64,000 nt of DNA from Rhodococcus triatomae (GCF_014217785.1 NZ_CP048814.1:1178001-1242000); one strand, 5' to 3'. Positions 32,612 through 41,699 are shown, counted from the stretch's first letter. Notes: generated by a model not told the origin, from the letters alone. Program-made: numbers and translations.

Positions 32612-34198
32612 TCAGCCGGTGCGGCTCTCCAGCGCGTCGACGAACACCGTGGGGATCTCCGACGGCGTCCGTGCCACGTGACTGGTGCCGCCGGTGACCG
32701 ACGAGATCCGTTCCAGCACAGCAGCATCGGCATCGTCGGTGATGCCGATGGTGACCACGAGCACCGGGCGGGCCGGGTCCTGCTCCGCTTGCAGCGTCGC
32801 GAGCAGTTCCTCGAGCCCGATACTGTTCGGGTCCTCGTTCGATCCGTCGGTCAGGATGATCACGCTGTTCACGTAGGCCGGGTCGTATCCGTCCTTGACC
32901 TCACGGAAGGCGGCCAATGTGGTGTCGTAGAGCGCGGTTCCTCCACCGACGCGATCGGGCAGCGAGCGTAGGCCCTGCACCAGTAGTTCGCGCTGGCTGG
33001 AGCCGTCGACGTCCTCGTCGAGCGGGCGGATCGGCACGATCTCGGTGTGGTCGCGGGTACCGCTGTGGCCGGTCGAGAAGACCCACAGTCCGAGCTGCGC
33101 CGCGTCCGGGAACAGCCGGCTTCCGGTCTCCCCCGCCTCCGCCGCCAGTGCGACCCGGGTGCGGGATCCCGCCGTGTAGTTCATCGAGCCCGAGACGTCC
33201 TGGACGACGAGTGCCCGCGACGGCTTGGCGAGCACCGAATACTTGGTGAGCGTGTCCACCACGACCGCCGGCTCACCGACCCGCAACGACGGCACGTCAC
33301 CGACGCCGCGACCGTCCGGCAGCGCCGCGCGGTCGGCGCCTCGGAGCCCGGACTCGTGCAGCGCAGCCACCCCGGCTTCGCCGGCCAGCGCCTCGGTCAG
33401 CGCGGAGCCCGCCTCGTCCACGCCGTCGCCGTCGGAGGTCACGATCAGCGGGTAGTCGAGGAAGACGCTGCCGGTGGCGGGCACCGACGCCGACACCGTC
33501 GACACACCGACGGCCTGCTGCTCGGACACCACGGCGATCCCACCGCGCGCGGACACCCCGTCCAGCCGGGCCGTCGCCGAAGGAACGGCCGCGTCGGCGG
33601 CCTGTGACTGCGCCATCGACACGAGCGCACCGATCACCGCATTCGGGTCGGCGGCATCGGACTCCGCCTCGGCGAGTGCCGCGACGACCGGCCCCGCGGA
33701 CACGGTGTCCGACTGTGGGTCACCCAGCTGCAGACCCTGGACGCGCACGACGTCGAGCCAGGAAGCGAACTCGACCTGCTCACCTGCCTGGGAGACGAGG
33801 ACGATCGGCGTCGCCGCGAGCGATTCGGTGGCCACCGGGTACACGGTGCCGGCCGCCGAGGCGCGCGCGACCGAGAGCGAGGAATCCGGGATCCAGAAAT
33901 TCGGCGCATCCTCGCCAGGAGTGGGGGGTTGCGCCGAGTCGCGTTCGGAGACCGAGAAGCTCGCGCATCCGAGGTCGCCGGGATCGGTGTCGGAGACGAC
34001 CTTTCCGACCGCCGCGGCGATGCTCGGGTCGGCGGCCACCGTGTACTCGGACACCTCACCGCAGCCCCCGGTCGCGGACGCCACCACGTACGCGCCCGCG
34101 CCGACCACCAGCAGGGCCGCCACCGCAGCACCCGCGTAGACGAGGCCGCGACGCGATTTGCGCTCGGCGAGGTGTTTGGCCTGGTGCCGTCCGCCCAT
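32612..34198 (-). CDS. Membrane-anchored VWA domain protein with substrate-binding-like domain
   Basis: 528 residues. After a basic start (RHQAKHLAERKSRRGLVYAGAAVAALLVVGAGAYVVAS) a single helix anchors the protein, with the rest outside. Residues about 45-320 resemble a periplasmic-binding fold (SEYTVAADPSIAAAVGKVV ... VYPVATESLAATPIVLVS ... AVVSEQQAVG). Residues about 330-525 are a von Willebrand A domain with the MIDAS motif D334-V-S-G-S, TALYDTT and VIILTDGSNEDPN. Such proteins are found in Actinobacteria, where they may bind metal-dependent partners. Convergent with a solute-binding lipoprotein. Function unproven. Confidence 0.8.
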   Translation of the reverse strand: MGGRHQAKHLAERKSRRGLVYAGAAVAALLVVGAGAYVVASATGGCGEVSEYTVAADPSIAAAVGKVVSDTDPGDLGCASFSVSERDSAQPPTPGEDAPNFWIPDSSLSVARASAAGTVYPVATESLAATPIVLVSQAGEQVEFASWLDVVRVQGLQLGDPQSDTVSAGPVVAALAEAESDAADPNAVIGALVSMAQSQAADAAVPSATARLDGVSARGGIAVVSEQQAVGVSTVSASVPATGSVFLDYPLIVTSDGDGVDEAGSALTEALAGEAGVAALHESGLRGADRAALPDGRGVGDVPSLRVGEPAVVVDTLTKYSVLAKPSRALVVQDVSGSMNYTAGSRTRVALAAEAGETGSRLFPDAAQLGLWVFSTGHSGTRDHTEIVPIRPLDEDVDGSSQRELLVQGLRSLPDRVGGGTALYDTTLAAFREVKDGYDPAYVNSVIILTDGSNEDPNSIGLEELLATLQAEQDPARPVLVVTIGITDDADAAVLERISSVTGGTSHVARTPSEIPTVFVDALESRTG

Positions 34199-34238
34199 GT
34201 TCGAACCTTCTTCGCGACTCGATCAGAGTGCCGGCACG

Positions 34239-34670
34239 TCAGCCGTACAACTCGACGAACTTCTCCAACGACTTGTCGATATCGCCCTCGAGTGCCTTGG
34301 CGACGCCCTTGCCTATGGGACCGAAGAGCGGCGCCCCGCCGAGTTCGACGGTGAAGGCGACCTCCGACCCGTCGCCCTTCTCCGAGACGTCGATGACCAG
34401 GCCCAGCTTGACCCCACCCTTGCCGTCACCCTTGAGAACCAGGCGCCGCGGGGCGTCGTACTCCTTGATCGTCCACTTCACCCGGTTGCGCAGGCCCTTG
34501 ACGGTGACCACCGAGCTGAGTTCGGTGCCCTTCGCCAACTGTGTCGGAAGCTCGCTGCGCCAGCCCTCGTGCACGAGGAACCAGGTGCCGAAGTTCTCGA
34601 GGTCGGACGCCTTGTCCCAAGTCTCCCCGGGCGGGAGAGGGACGTCTGCCTTCGCGATGAGTTTCGCCAT
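34239..34670 (-). CDS. SRPBCC protein, Rv0910-like (toxin-type)
   Basis: 143 residues, START/SRPBCC fold: AKLIAKADVPLPPGETWDKASDLENFGTWF at the start, RNRVKWTIKEYDAPRRLVLKGDGKGGVKLGL and the C-terminal GGAPLFGPIGKGVAKALEGDIDKSLEKFV. By memory it matches M. tuberculosis Rv0910 closely; Rv0909/Rv0910 is described as an antitoxin/toxin-like pair. The Rv0909-like gene lies 10 kb away here. ATG without a clear ribosome site. A repeat array and the symporter gene lie upstream. Confidence 0.8.
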   Translation of the reverse strand: MAKLIAKADVPLPPGETWDKASDLENFGTWFLVHEGWRSELPTQLAKGTELSSVVTVKGLRNRVKWTIKEYDAPRRLVLKGDGKGGVKLGLVIDVSEKGDGSEVAFTVELGGAPLFGPIGKGVAKALEGDIDKSLEKFVELYG

Positions 34671-34748
34671 CGGTGCAGCGTAGCGCAGGTGTGTTCCAGC
34701 GCACCCACGGGTTCGTCCCGGTCCCCCATCCGGACGACCCGGCACAAG

Positions 34749-34890
34749 GATGAATGGCTCCTTCGTCGCCACTATGGCGATGAAAGAGCCATTCATCAGT
34801 GCTGTAGGCGATGAAAGAGCCATTCATCAGTGCTGTAGGCGATGAAAGAGCCATTCATCAGTGCTGTAGGCGATGAAAGAGCGATTCATC
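34749..34890. repeat. Palindromic 31-bp tandem repeat array
   Basis: Four 31-bp-spaced copies of a palindromic unit gatgaaagagccattcatc (starts 34779, 34810, 34841, 34872), separated by the identical spacer agtgctgtaggc. They are preceded by one inverted copy (34749-34767), which with the first direct copy makes a 19-bp hairpin arm with an 11-base loop. The array is clearly less GC-rich than its surroundings. It lies downstream of the symporter stop; possible terminator or extragenic palindrome. Confidence 0.9.
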
Positions 34891-34910
34891 CGGTAGTGCT
34901 CGGGGGTGGA

Positions 34911-36545
34911 TCAGTGGGAGACGGCCTTCTCCACACCGACGCCGGTGAGGGAACGAACCTCCATCTCGGCCTGCTTCTCCGGATCCTCGAGCCGGTTGCG
35001 TCCGACGTACGTGCCGACGATGCCGAGCACGAACGCGAGCGGGATGGACACGAGGCCGGGGTTCGAGAGCGGGAACCAGGCGAAGTCGGCGTTCGGGAAC
35101 ATCGACGACGGACTGCCGGAGACCGCCGGGGAGAACACGATCAGCGTCAGGCAGCTGATGAGGCCACCGTAGATGCTGAACAGTGCGCCGGTGGTGTTGA
35201 ACCGCTTCCAGAACAGCGAGTACAGCAGCGTCGGCAGGTTCGCGGACGCGGCGACGGCGAAGGCCAGCGCGACCAGGAAGGCGATGTTCTGCCCCATTGC
35301 CATGATGCCGAGCACGATGGCCAGCACTCCGATGACGACGACGGTGATGCGGGAGACGCGCACCTGCTCTTCCTCGGACGCGTTGCCGCGCTTGATGACA
35401 CTGGCGTAGATGTCGTGTGCGAACGACGCCGACGCGGTGATCGCGAGACCCGCCACCACGGCGAGGATCGTCGCGAAGGCGACCGCCGAGATGATGCCGA
35501 GGAAGATCGTGCCGCCCAGTTCGAACGCCAGCAGCGGTGCCGCCGAGTTCTCCCTACCCGGTGCGGCCATGATCGCGTCGGGGCCGACCATCTTGGCGGC
35601 ACCGTAGCCGAGCACCAGCGTGAACAGGTAGAACGCGCCGATCAGGCCGATCGCCCAGGTCACCGAGCGGCGCGCTTCACGAGCGGTGGGCACGGTGTAG
35701 AAGCGCATGAGCACGTGCGGCAGGCCGGCGGTGCCGAGGACCAGGGCGATACCGAGCGAGATGAAGTCCAGCTGGCTCATTCCGCTGATGCCGTACTTGG
35801 CACCGGGTGCGAGGACGTCGGTGTCCGCGATCGCCGGGTTCGCCGAGGCGCTGACGGCGGTCTGGGCGTCCGCGAGCAGCTGCGAGAAGTTGCCCTTCAC
35901 CGCGAACAGCACGAGCACGAACATGATTCCGGCACCGGCGATGAGCAGGACGGCCTTGACCATCTGTACGTACGTCGTGCCCTTCATGCCGCCGACGAGC
36001 ACGTACACGATCATCAGGAGGCCGACGACGGCGACGACGATGCCCTGTCCCGTCTTGCCTTCGATGTCGAGGAGCAGCGCCACCAGGCCACCGGCGCCTG
36101 CCATCTGCGCGAGCAGGTAGAACAGCGAGACCGCGAGTGTCGACAGCGCGGCCGCCATCCGAACGGGACGCTGCTTGAGCCGGAAGCTGAGCACGTCGGC
36201 CATCGTGAACCGGCCGGTGTTGCGGAGCAGCTCCGCCACGAGCAACAGGGCCACGAGCCAGGCGACGAGGAAGCCGATCGAGTAGAGGAAGCCGTCGTAT
36301 CCGTAGATCGCGATGGCCCCGGCGATTCCGAGGAACGACGCCGCGGACAGGTAGTCGCCCGCGATGGCGAATCCGTTCTGCGGGCCGGTGAACTGCCCAC
36401 CGCCGGTGTAGAAGTCGGATGCCTTCTTCGTGGTGCGGCTGGCGCGGATCACCAGACCCATCGTGACGACGACGAAGACACCGAAGATGGCGATGTTGAA
36501 CAGCGGGTTACCGATGTCGGTGCCGCCCTGCGCGAGGATGTTCAC
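34911..36545 (-). CDS. Sodium/solute symporter, monocarboxylate or acetate type (ActP/MctC-like)
   Basis: 544 residues, SSS family, about 13 helices. NGFAIAGDYLSAASFLGIAGAIAIYGYDGFLYSIGFLVAW is the typical ion/substrate-binding segment, and HVLMRFYTVPTAREARRSV and AFATILAVVAGLAITASASFAHDIYA are ActP-type motifs. It probably imports acetate, pyruvate or propionate; MctC of Corynebacterium glutamicum is the closest relative in mind. GTG start overlapping the TGA of the DUF485 gene (GTGA). Under a putative Crp/GlxR site together with its partner. Confidence 0.9.
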   Translation of the reverse strand: MNILAQGGTDIGNPLFNIAIFGVFVVVTMGLVIRASRTTKKASDFYTGGGQFTGPQNGFAIAGDYLSAASFLGIAGAIAIYGYDGFLYSIGFLVAWLVALLLVAELLRNTGRFTMADVLSFRLKQRPVRMAAALSTLAVSLFYLLAQMAGAGGLVALLLDIEGKTGQGIVVAVVGLLMIVYVLVGGMKGTTYVQMVKAVLLIAGAGIMFVLVLFAVKGNFSQLLADAQTAVSASANPAIADTDVLAPGAKYGISGMSQLDFISLGIALVLGTAGLPHVLMRFYTVPTAREARRSVTWAIGLIGAFYLFTLVLGYGAAKMVGPDAIMAAPGRENSAAPLLAFELGGTIFLGIISAVAFATILAVVAGLAITASASFAHDIYASVIKRGNASEEEQVRVSRITVVVIGVLAIVLGIMAMGQNIAFLVALAFAVAASANLPTLLYSLFWKRFNTTGALFSIYGGLISCLTLIVFSPAVSGSPSSMFPNADFAWFPLSNPGLVSIPLAFVLGIVGTYVGRNRLEDPEKQAEMEVRSLTGVGVEKAVSH

Positions 36546-36895
36546 TGGACCGGGCCTTCCAACTCGTCACGGATCACGGCCGCGCGGGGATCGAGTTCCC
36601 GGTTGGCGAATCGGACGTAGATCGCGGTGATCGCGAAGGTGGTCACGAACTGGCCGAGCCCGAGGATGATCCCGAGATTGATGTTGCCGATGACCTTCGT
36701 CGCCATGAAGTCGGCGGCGTAGGTGGCGAGCAGTACGTACGTGACGTACCAGACGAGGAAGAACGCCGTCACCGGGAAGACGAAGCTGCGGAGGCGACGA
36801 CGGAGTTCCTGGAACTGTGGGCTCGCCTGCATCTCCACGAAGGCTTGCCCGTCGGGCGCCGGCCGTTGCGCGGCCCCCAGATCGGTTGTGGTCAC
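36542..36895 (-). CDS. DUF485 membrane protein, symporter partner (YjcH/MctB-like)
   Basis: 117 residues with two helices: FVFPVTAFFLVWYVTYVLLATYA and GIILGLGQFVTTFAITAIYVRFA. It is paired with the SSS symporter as yjcH-actP in E. coli, and mctB-mctC in corynebacteria. AAGGAG lies seven bases before the GTG. The stop overlaps the symporter start by 4 bases. The upstream reading-frame extension lacks a start with ribosome site. Confidence 0.88.
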   Translation of the reverse strand: MTTTDLGAAQRPAPDGQAFVEMQASPQFQELRRRLRSFVFPVTAFFLVWYVTYVLLATYAADFMATKVIGNINLGIILGLGQFVTTFAITAIYVRFANRELDPRAAVIRDELEGPVQ

Positions 36896-36968
36896 TGCTG
36901 ACTCCTTGGTCGCGTGTGAGGTGGTGATGTACGCCGACGTTATTGAGAGCTGAATCACATCGGAAGAG

Positions 36969-36984
36969 TGTGGCTGCAGTCACA
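36969..36984. promoter_or_regulatory. Putative Crp/GlxR-type site
   Basis: TGTG-N8-CACA (TGTGGCTGCAGTCACA), about 74 bases upstream of the DUF485-symporter operon. It keeps the palindromic ends of the cAMP-receptor motif, but the central TA is missing. cAMP-dependent control of acetate uptake is known in relatives, so it is a fair candidate. Confidence 0.5.
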
Positions 36985-37086
36985 CGGTGAGCTGTCGGGC
37001 TGTGCGGTGAACGGTTCGCCGGACGCGACGAACGGCGGGTGCTCGGCGACCATGACGCACGGTCCGGCCGAGTCACGCGAACGCCG

Positions 37087-38844
37087 TCACCCCGGCCGCA
37101 GCCCCTGCTCACGGTCCGAGCCCATCCCGAGACGCTCGGGGGCGTGCATCCGGGTGAACACCCGCGCGACGTCGGCGGGGATCCGGGAGCGGGTGCACTT
37201 GCTGACCACGATCATGGTGACGAAGGCCAGCGGGACGCTGATCGCGGCCGGGTACCCCAGCATCGCGGCCGGCCAGCCGCCGCCGACGTCCTCGGACACC
37301 CCGGCGACGACCGACACCGTCGCCGCGAGCCCCGACGTCAGGCCGCCGACGGCCAACCCCGCCGCAGCTCCCGGCGCGGTGAGACCCCGCCACCAGATAC
37401 CCAGGACGAGGAGGGGACACAGCGTCGACGCCGCCACCGCGAACACCATGCCGACGGTGCGGGACAGGTCGATCGTGGTCACGGCGAGCGAGAGTGCGAG
37501 CGGGACGAGCCCGGCGAGGACGGCGGCGATCCGGAAGTCGCGGATACGTCCGCGGAGCACGTCGGTACTGATGACGCCGGCAACGCTCACGAGCAGCCCG
37601 GACGACGTCGACAGGAACGCGGCGATCGCCCCCGCTGCGACGAGCGCGGCGAGCAGCTGCCCCGCGAGCCCCGAGAACACGGATGCGGGCAGGAGCAACA
37701 CCGCCGCGTCCGAGGTCCCGGTGATGAGCAACTGCGGTACATACAGCCGTGCGAACACCCCGAGCAGCACCGGGAACAGGTAGAAGAGCCCGAGCAGGCC
37801 GATCACCACCAGCGACGTCCGCCGCGCGGCCCGCCCGTCCGGGTTCGTGTAGAAGCGCACCAGCACGTGCGGGAGACCGATCGTGCCGAGGAACGTCGCG
37901 ACGATCAGCGAGTAGACCTGGTACGTCGGGTGCGGCCCGCCGAAACCCCACCCGGGCGAGACCCAGTCCGAGTTCGCCGCGGGCGCCCCCGCGACGACGG
38001 GAACTGCGGCACCCGATTCGAGGACCAGTGAGGTGCCCCGGCCGAGGGTGTGCGTGCCCGGATCGAGGACGACCGGGCCGTCCAGGACGGCGTCGTCGAC
38101 GACTCCGGTGCCCTGCACCGCCACGGGCTCGGCGACCTGGACGACGACATCCGTGGTGATCTCCACCGTCGTGCGCTCGGACACGGTCGGCGGTGCCGGA
38201 GAACCGATCTCGTCGCGGTCACCGAGGAACCAGCCGGCCAGGGCGATCGCGGGGACGGCGACGGCGGTGAGCTTGAGCCAGTATTGGAAGGCCTGCACGA
38301 ACGTGATCGACCGCATTCCGCCTCCGACGACGTTCGCGATGACGATCGCCGCCACCGCGACGGCCCCCACCCAACTCGGTAGGCCGAGCAGGATGTCCAA
38401 GGTCAGCCCCGCGCCCTGGAACTGGGGCACCAGGTAGAGCACGCAGATGACCGCGACGACCACCATCGCGAGCTTGCGCAGCCGGGGCGACGCGAGTCGG
38501 AACTCGGCGAAGTCGGGCACCGTGTATGCCCCGGAACGCCGCAGCGGCGCCGCGACGAACAGCAGCAGACCGAGGTACCCGGCGGTGAACCCGATGGGGT
38601 ACCACAGTGCGTCCGCACCGTACTTGGCGATCAAGCCGGCGACGCCGAGAAACGATGCCGCCGAGAGATACTCGCCGGAGATTGCGGCGGCGTTCCACCG
38701 GGGCCCGACGCTGCGCGAGGCCACCAGGAAGTCCGATGTCGTGCGGGCCAGGCGCACCCCGTACACCCCGATGGCCACGGTCGCGACGGCGGCCGCGATC
38801 ACCGCGAGGACGGTGAGGACCGGCAATCCTGCCTCGGCATCCAT
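37087..38844 (-). CDS. Second sodium/solute symporter, monocarboxylate type
   Basis: 585 residues, SSS family. NAAAISGEYLSAASFLGVAGLIAKYGADALWYPIGF and GGGMRSITFVQAFQYWLKL (substrate/ion-binding) and HVLVRFYTNPDGRAARRTSL are seen. A hydrophilic loop of about 90 residues (212-310, with PAPPTVSERTTVEITTDVVV) enlarges the extracellular side compared with its neighbour. Last gene of an operon beginning with a lipase-like gene and including a LytS/LytTR two-component system; likely controlled by it. Substrate probably a short organic acid. Confidence 0.85.
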   Translation of the reverse strand: MDAEAGLPVLTVLAVIAAAVATVAIGVYGVRLARTTSDFLVASRSVGPRWNAAAISGEYLSAASFLGVAGLIAKYGADALWYPIGFTAGYLGLLLFVAAPLRRSGAYTVPDFAEFRLASPRLRKLAMVVVAVICVLYLVPQFQGAGLTLDILLGLPSWVGAVAVAAIVIANVVGGGMRSITFVQAFQYWLKLTAVAVPAIALAGWFLGDRDEIGSPAPPTVSERTTVEITTDVVVQVAEPVAVQGTGVVDDAVLDGPVVLDPGTHTLGRGTSLVLESGAAVPVVAGAPAANSDWVSPGWGFGGPHPTYQVYSLIVATFLGTIGLPHVLVRFYTNPDGRAARRTSLVVIGLLGLFYLFPVLLGVFARLYVPQLLITGTSDAAVLLLPASVFSGLAGQLLAALVAAGAIAAFLSTSSGLLVSVAGVISTDVLRGRIRDFRIAAVLAGLVPLALSLAVTTIDLSRTVGMVFAVAASTLCPLLVLGIWWRGLTAPGAAAGLAVGGLTSGLAATVSVVAGVSEDVGGGWPAAMLGYPAAISVPLAFVTMIVVSKCTRSRIPADVARVFTRMHAPERLGMGSDREQGLRPG

Positions 38845-38857
38845 CAGTCGTCGCTCA

Positions 38858-39238
38858 TCAGTCGTCCACGAGGTCGGTGAAATCCTGCTCGTTGCGTTCG
38901 GCCTGCCGCGTGTACACCCACCCGGTGCCGAGCAGCACCGGGTACGCGAGCAGTCCGAGGACGAGCCACGGCAACGCGATGCCGAACACCGTCACGTCGG
39001 CGAAGGTGGGAAACACCGCCAGAACCGCAGGGACGGAGCACAGCAGGATCACCGCGAGCAGACCGAGCCGGACGGCGAGACCGAGCTGGGCCCGCACGAG
39101 GCCACGGATCATCGCCTCCCCCACCTCGGTCTGCTCCTGCACCTCCACCCGGGTCCGGACGATCCGGGCGCCCGTGCGCTGCGCCAGGACCACCCGCTCG
39201 CGGGGCGGCGGGGTCCGGCGAGGCGACGTGGCGCTCAC
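38858..39238 (-). CDS. Small membrane protein, symporter partner
   Basis: 126 residues. A basic N-terminal half (RRTPPPRERVVLAQRTGARIVRTR) is followed by two hydrophobic helices (LAVILLCSVPAVLAVFPTF; FGIALPWLVLGLLAYPVLLGTGWVY) and a charged C-tail. The layout is that of the DUF485 partners of SSS symporters, with a longer N-terminus. GTG overlaps the LytTR stop (GTGA). It ends 13 bases before the symporter start. Confidence 0.75.
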   Translation of the reverse strand: MSATSPRRTPPPRERVVLAQRTGARIVRTRVEVQEQTEVGEAMIRGLVRAQLGLAVRLGLLAVILLCSVPAVLAVFPTFADVTVFGIALPWLVLGLLAYPVLLGTGWVYTRQAERNEQDFTDLVDD

Positions 39239-40035
39239 CGCGACGTCCAGGTCTGTCGGGGCGCGCGGACCAGCCGATCCTTGAGCGTGCGCGCGTGACG
39301 GCGGCTCACCGGCAGTTCCACCGGCGGGTCGTCCCCGTTGGGACGCAGGCACACCAGGACACCGGTGCCGACGGTACGGATTCCGGTGACCAGCGGCAGC
39401 GACACCAGATAGGAACGGTGCACCCGGAGGAATCCGGCATCGGCCCACCGGTTCTCGAGGGACGAGATGGGAATGCGCACGAGGTGCGAGCCGGTGGCGG
39501 TGTGCAGCCGCGCGTAGTCCCCGTCCGCCTCGACCCACTGGACCTGCGACCGCGGCACGAGCGTCGTGACACCGCCGAGTTCGACGGGAATGACCTCCCC
39601 GGTGTCTCGTTCGGGTGACGGAGTCTGCGCGCGGGCCCGCAACTCGACGACGCGACGCACCGACTCGGCCAGGCGCTCCTCCCGCAGCGGCTTGAGCAGG
39701 TAGTCGACGGCGCCGAGATCGAACGCGGCGACGGCCCGGTCCTCGTGGGCGGTCACGAACACCACCGGCGGGGGTGTGGCGAAGTTCGCCAGGACACCCG
39801 CGAGTTCGAGGCCGTCGAGCCCGGGCATGTTGATGTCGAGGAACACCGCGTCGATTCCGCCGTCGCGGAGCAGCCTCAGCGCGGTGGTGGCGTCGGACGC
39901 CGTGCGGATCTCCCGCACCTCGGGCTGGGCCCGCAACAGGAAGGCCAGCTCGTCGAGGGCCGGCGCCTCGTCGTCCACCGCGAGCACCGTCATCGGCTGC
40001 GGATCGTCATCTGAGTGGCTCACAACACACATCAT
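39235..40035 (-). CDS. LytTR response regulator
   Basis: 266 residues from the chosen start. Receiver: VLAVDDEAPALDELAFLLRA, phospho-acceptor in AVFLDINMPGLDGLELAG, TAHEDRAV and LLKPLREERL. LytTR DNA-binding domain from about 160 (VIPVELGGVTTLVPRSQVQWVEADGDYARLHTATGSHLVR, FLRVHRSYLVSL). The start is uncertain: two ATG codons, a GTG further in and a GTG directly after the kinase stop are all in frame; no clear ribosome site decides. Partner of the upstream kinase; likely regulates the symporter genes. Confidence 0.85.
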   Translation of the reverse strand: MMCVVSHSDDDPQPMTVLAVDDEAPALDELAFLLRAQPEVREIRTASDATTALRLLRDGGIDAVFLDINMPGLDGLELAGVLANFATPPPVVFVTAHEDRAVAAFDLGAVDYLLKPLREERLAESVRRVVELRARAQTPSPERDTGEVIPVELGGVTTLVPRSQVQWVEADGDYARLHTATGSHLVRIPISSLENRWADAGFLRVHRSYLVSLPLVTGIRTVGTGVLVCLRPNGDDPPVELPVSRRHARTLKDRLVRAPRQTWTSR

Positions 40036-40080
40036 GGTGCCACGCGGGGGCGCGACGCGAGTACACCCGCCGACCGACAC

Positions 40081-41313
40081 TCACGCCCTGATTCCGGGCC
40101 GGAACTTCGGGACCCGCATGCTCACCTTCGTTCCCGCGCCGGGAGCGGTCTCGACCACCAGTCCGTAGTCGTTGCCGAACGCGGCCCGCAGCCGGTCGTC
40201 GACGTTGGCCAGGCCGACGTGCGCGGTCTCCTTCACCCCGGTCGACTCGTCCACCGCGTCGAGGGACCCGGAGCGCAGCAGTTCCGGGTCCATCCCGACA
40301 CCGTCGTCCTCGACGCTGATGACGCAGTCCGTGCCCTCGTCGGCTGCGACGATGCTCACCGTGCCCCCACCGCTCTTGCCGGCGATCCCGTGCCGGACTG
40401 CGTTCTCCACCAACGGCTGGAGCGCGAGGAACGGCAGGACGACCCCGAGCACCTCGGGAGCCACCCGCAGCTTGACGTCGAGGGCGTCCCCGAACCGGGC
40501 CCGCTCGAGGGTCAGGTAGCGGTCGATGTTGCGCAGTTCGTCCGACAGCAGCGTGTACTCCCCGGCCGACCGGAACGAATAGCGGGTGAAGTCCGCGAAC
40601 TCGAGGATCAGCTCCCGCGCCCGAGCCGGGTCGGTGCGCACGAAGGAGGCGACCGTACCGAGCGCGTTGTAGATGAAGTGCGGGCTGATCTGCGCCCGCA
40701 GTGCCCGCACCTCGGCCCGGTCGAGCCGGGCCCGCGACGCGTCGAGCTCGGCCAGTTCGATCTGGCCGGACGCGTATCGCGCGACCTCGGCGACGGCGCC
40801 CAACATGCCGGGTCCGGGTTCGACGGTGGTGACGACGGCGAGGACACCCACCACCCCGGAGTGTTCGATGAGCAGTGGCTGCGCCACCACGGCACGGATC
40901 GACGCCGCGGCGGGCGGACGCACCAGGTCCGCCTGCGGCACCATCACCCGGCGCTCGCCGTCGACGGCCCGCCGTGCCGCCGCACGCACCTGATCGGCGA
41001 CCTCCCCGTGCGAGCCGGTCCTGGCGAGGATCCCGTCGGCGTCCCAGGCGAGGATCTCGCCGTCGGCGCCGAGGAGCGCGAGCGCCTGTGCGCCGACGAG
41101 ATGCCGCAGGTGCGGCGCGGCCGCCTGGGCGGAGGGCTCGTCCAATCCGTGACGCAGCGACCGCGCGGCGAGCGAGGCGGTGTGCAGCGCCTCGTGGACG
41201 GCGCGTTCGGTGGGGGTCGTCACCGCTCGCCGGGTCCGCAGCCACAGTGCGGTTCCGGTCACCGCGGCGACGACCGCGGCGAGGACGACGATCGTGACGA
41301 CGGTCCCCGTCAC
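40081..41313 (-). CDS. LytS/YehU-type sensor histidine kinase
   Basis: 410 residues. One N-terminal helix (GTVVTIVVLAAVVAAVTGTALWL), a GAF-like input domain (about 65-200), then the His_kinase domain with the conserved ALRAQISPHFIYNALGTVASFV (phospho-His) and an HATPase with PLVENAVRHGIAGK and DDGVGMD. The layout is that of LytS family kinases, which sense pyruvate or other small molecules in several bacteria. GTG start overlaps the YjbR-like stop (GTGA). Confidence 0.9.
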   Translation of the reverse strand: MTGTVVTIVVLAAVVAAVTGTALWLRTRRAVTTPTERAVHEALHTASLAARSLRHGLDEPSAQAAAPHLRHLVGAQALALLGADGEILAWDADGILARTGSHGEVADQVRAAARRAVDGERRVMVPQADLVRPPAAASIRAVVAQPLLIEHSGVVGVLAVVTTVEPGPGMLGAVAEVARYASGQIELAELDASRARLDRAEVRALRAQISPHFIYNALGTVASFVRTDPARARELILEFADFTRYSFRSAGEYTLLSDELRNIDRYLTLERARFGDALDVKLRVAPEVLGVVLPFLALQPLVENAVRHGIAGKSGGGTVSIVAADEGTDCVISVEDDGVGMDPELLRSGSLDAVDESTGVKETAHVGLANVDDRLRAAFGNDYGLVVETAPGAGTKVSMRVPKFRPGIRA

Positions 41314-41699
41314 CGCGACTCCGGATCCGGCGGTGCGAGCCTGGCGACGAGGGTCCTCGGCGCCACCGTCCGATACGCGTCCTCGACGATGTCGGCCACG
41401 TCCGCCCGATCCTGGGGGACGTCCAGGTACACCCCGATCCAGCCCCGGCCGCCGACGTACGGTGGCACGAAGAAGCGTTCCGGATCGCGCTCCACCCAAT
41501 CCTGTTGCGCACCGGGCGGGGCCGCTGCCCAGAAGCTGACCCGATCATCGTGGTGTCGACCGGCGAAGGTGACGAACATCGGAGCCTTGCGGACGAACCA
41601 CGACGGCTCGCCGTGACTGATCCGCTCGGTCGTCTCGGGCAGTTCCAGACACAGTGCTCTCAATCGTTCCAGCTCTCGCCCGGCTCCCGGATCACTCAT
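41310..41699 (-). CDS. MmcQ/YjbR family protein
   Basis: 129 residues. It has the family's typical core: LCLELPETTERISHGEPSWFVRKAPMFVTFAG, the WxAAPPG-like stretch (RVSFWAAAPPGAQQDWVERDPERFFVPPYVGGRGWIGVYL) and a C-terminal helix. YjbR proteins have a CyaY-like/MmcQ fold, and their role is unclear (possible DNA-binding). ATG overlaps the lipase stop by 4 bases (ATGA), so it is coupled between lipase and kinase. Confidence 0.85.
   Translation of the reverse strand: MSDPGAGRELERLRALCLELPETTERISHGEPSWFVRKAPMFVTFAGRHHDDRVSFWAAAPPGAQQDWVERDPERFFVPPYVGGRGWIGVYLDVPQDRADVADIVEDAYRTVAPRTLVARLAPPDPESR

Noticed and set aside
34779..34890. CRISPR array
   Set aside because: The 31-bp units repeat including the spacer between palindromes, so there are no unique spacers, and no cas genes are present.
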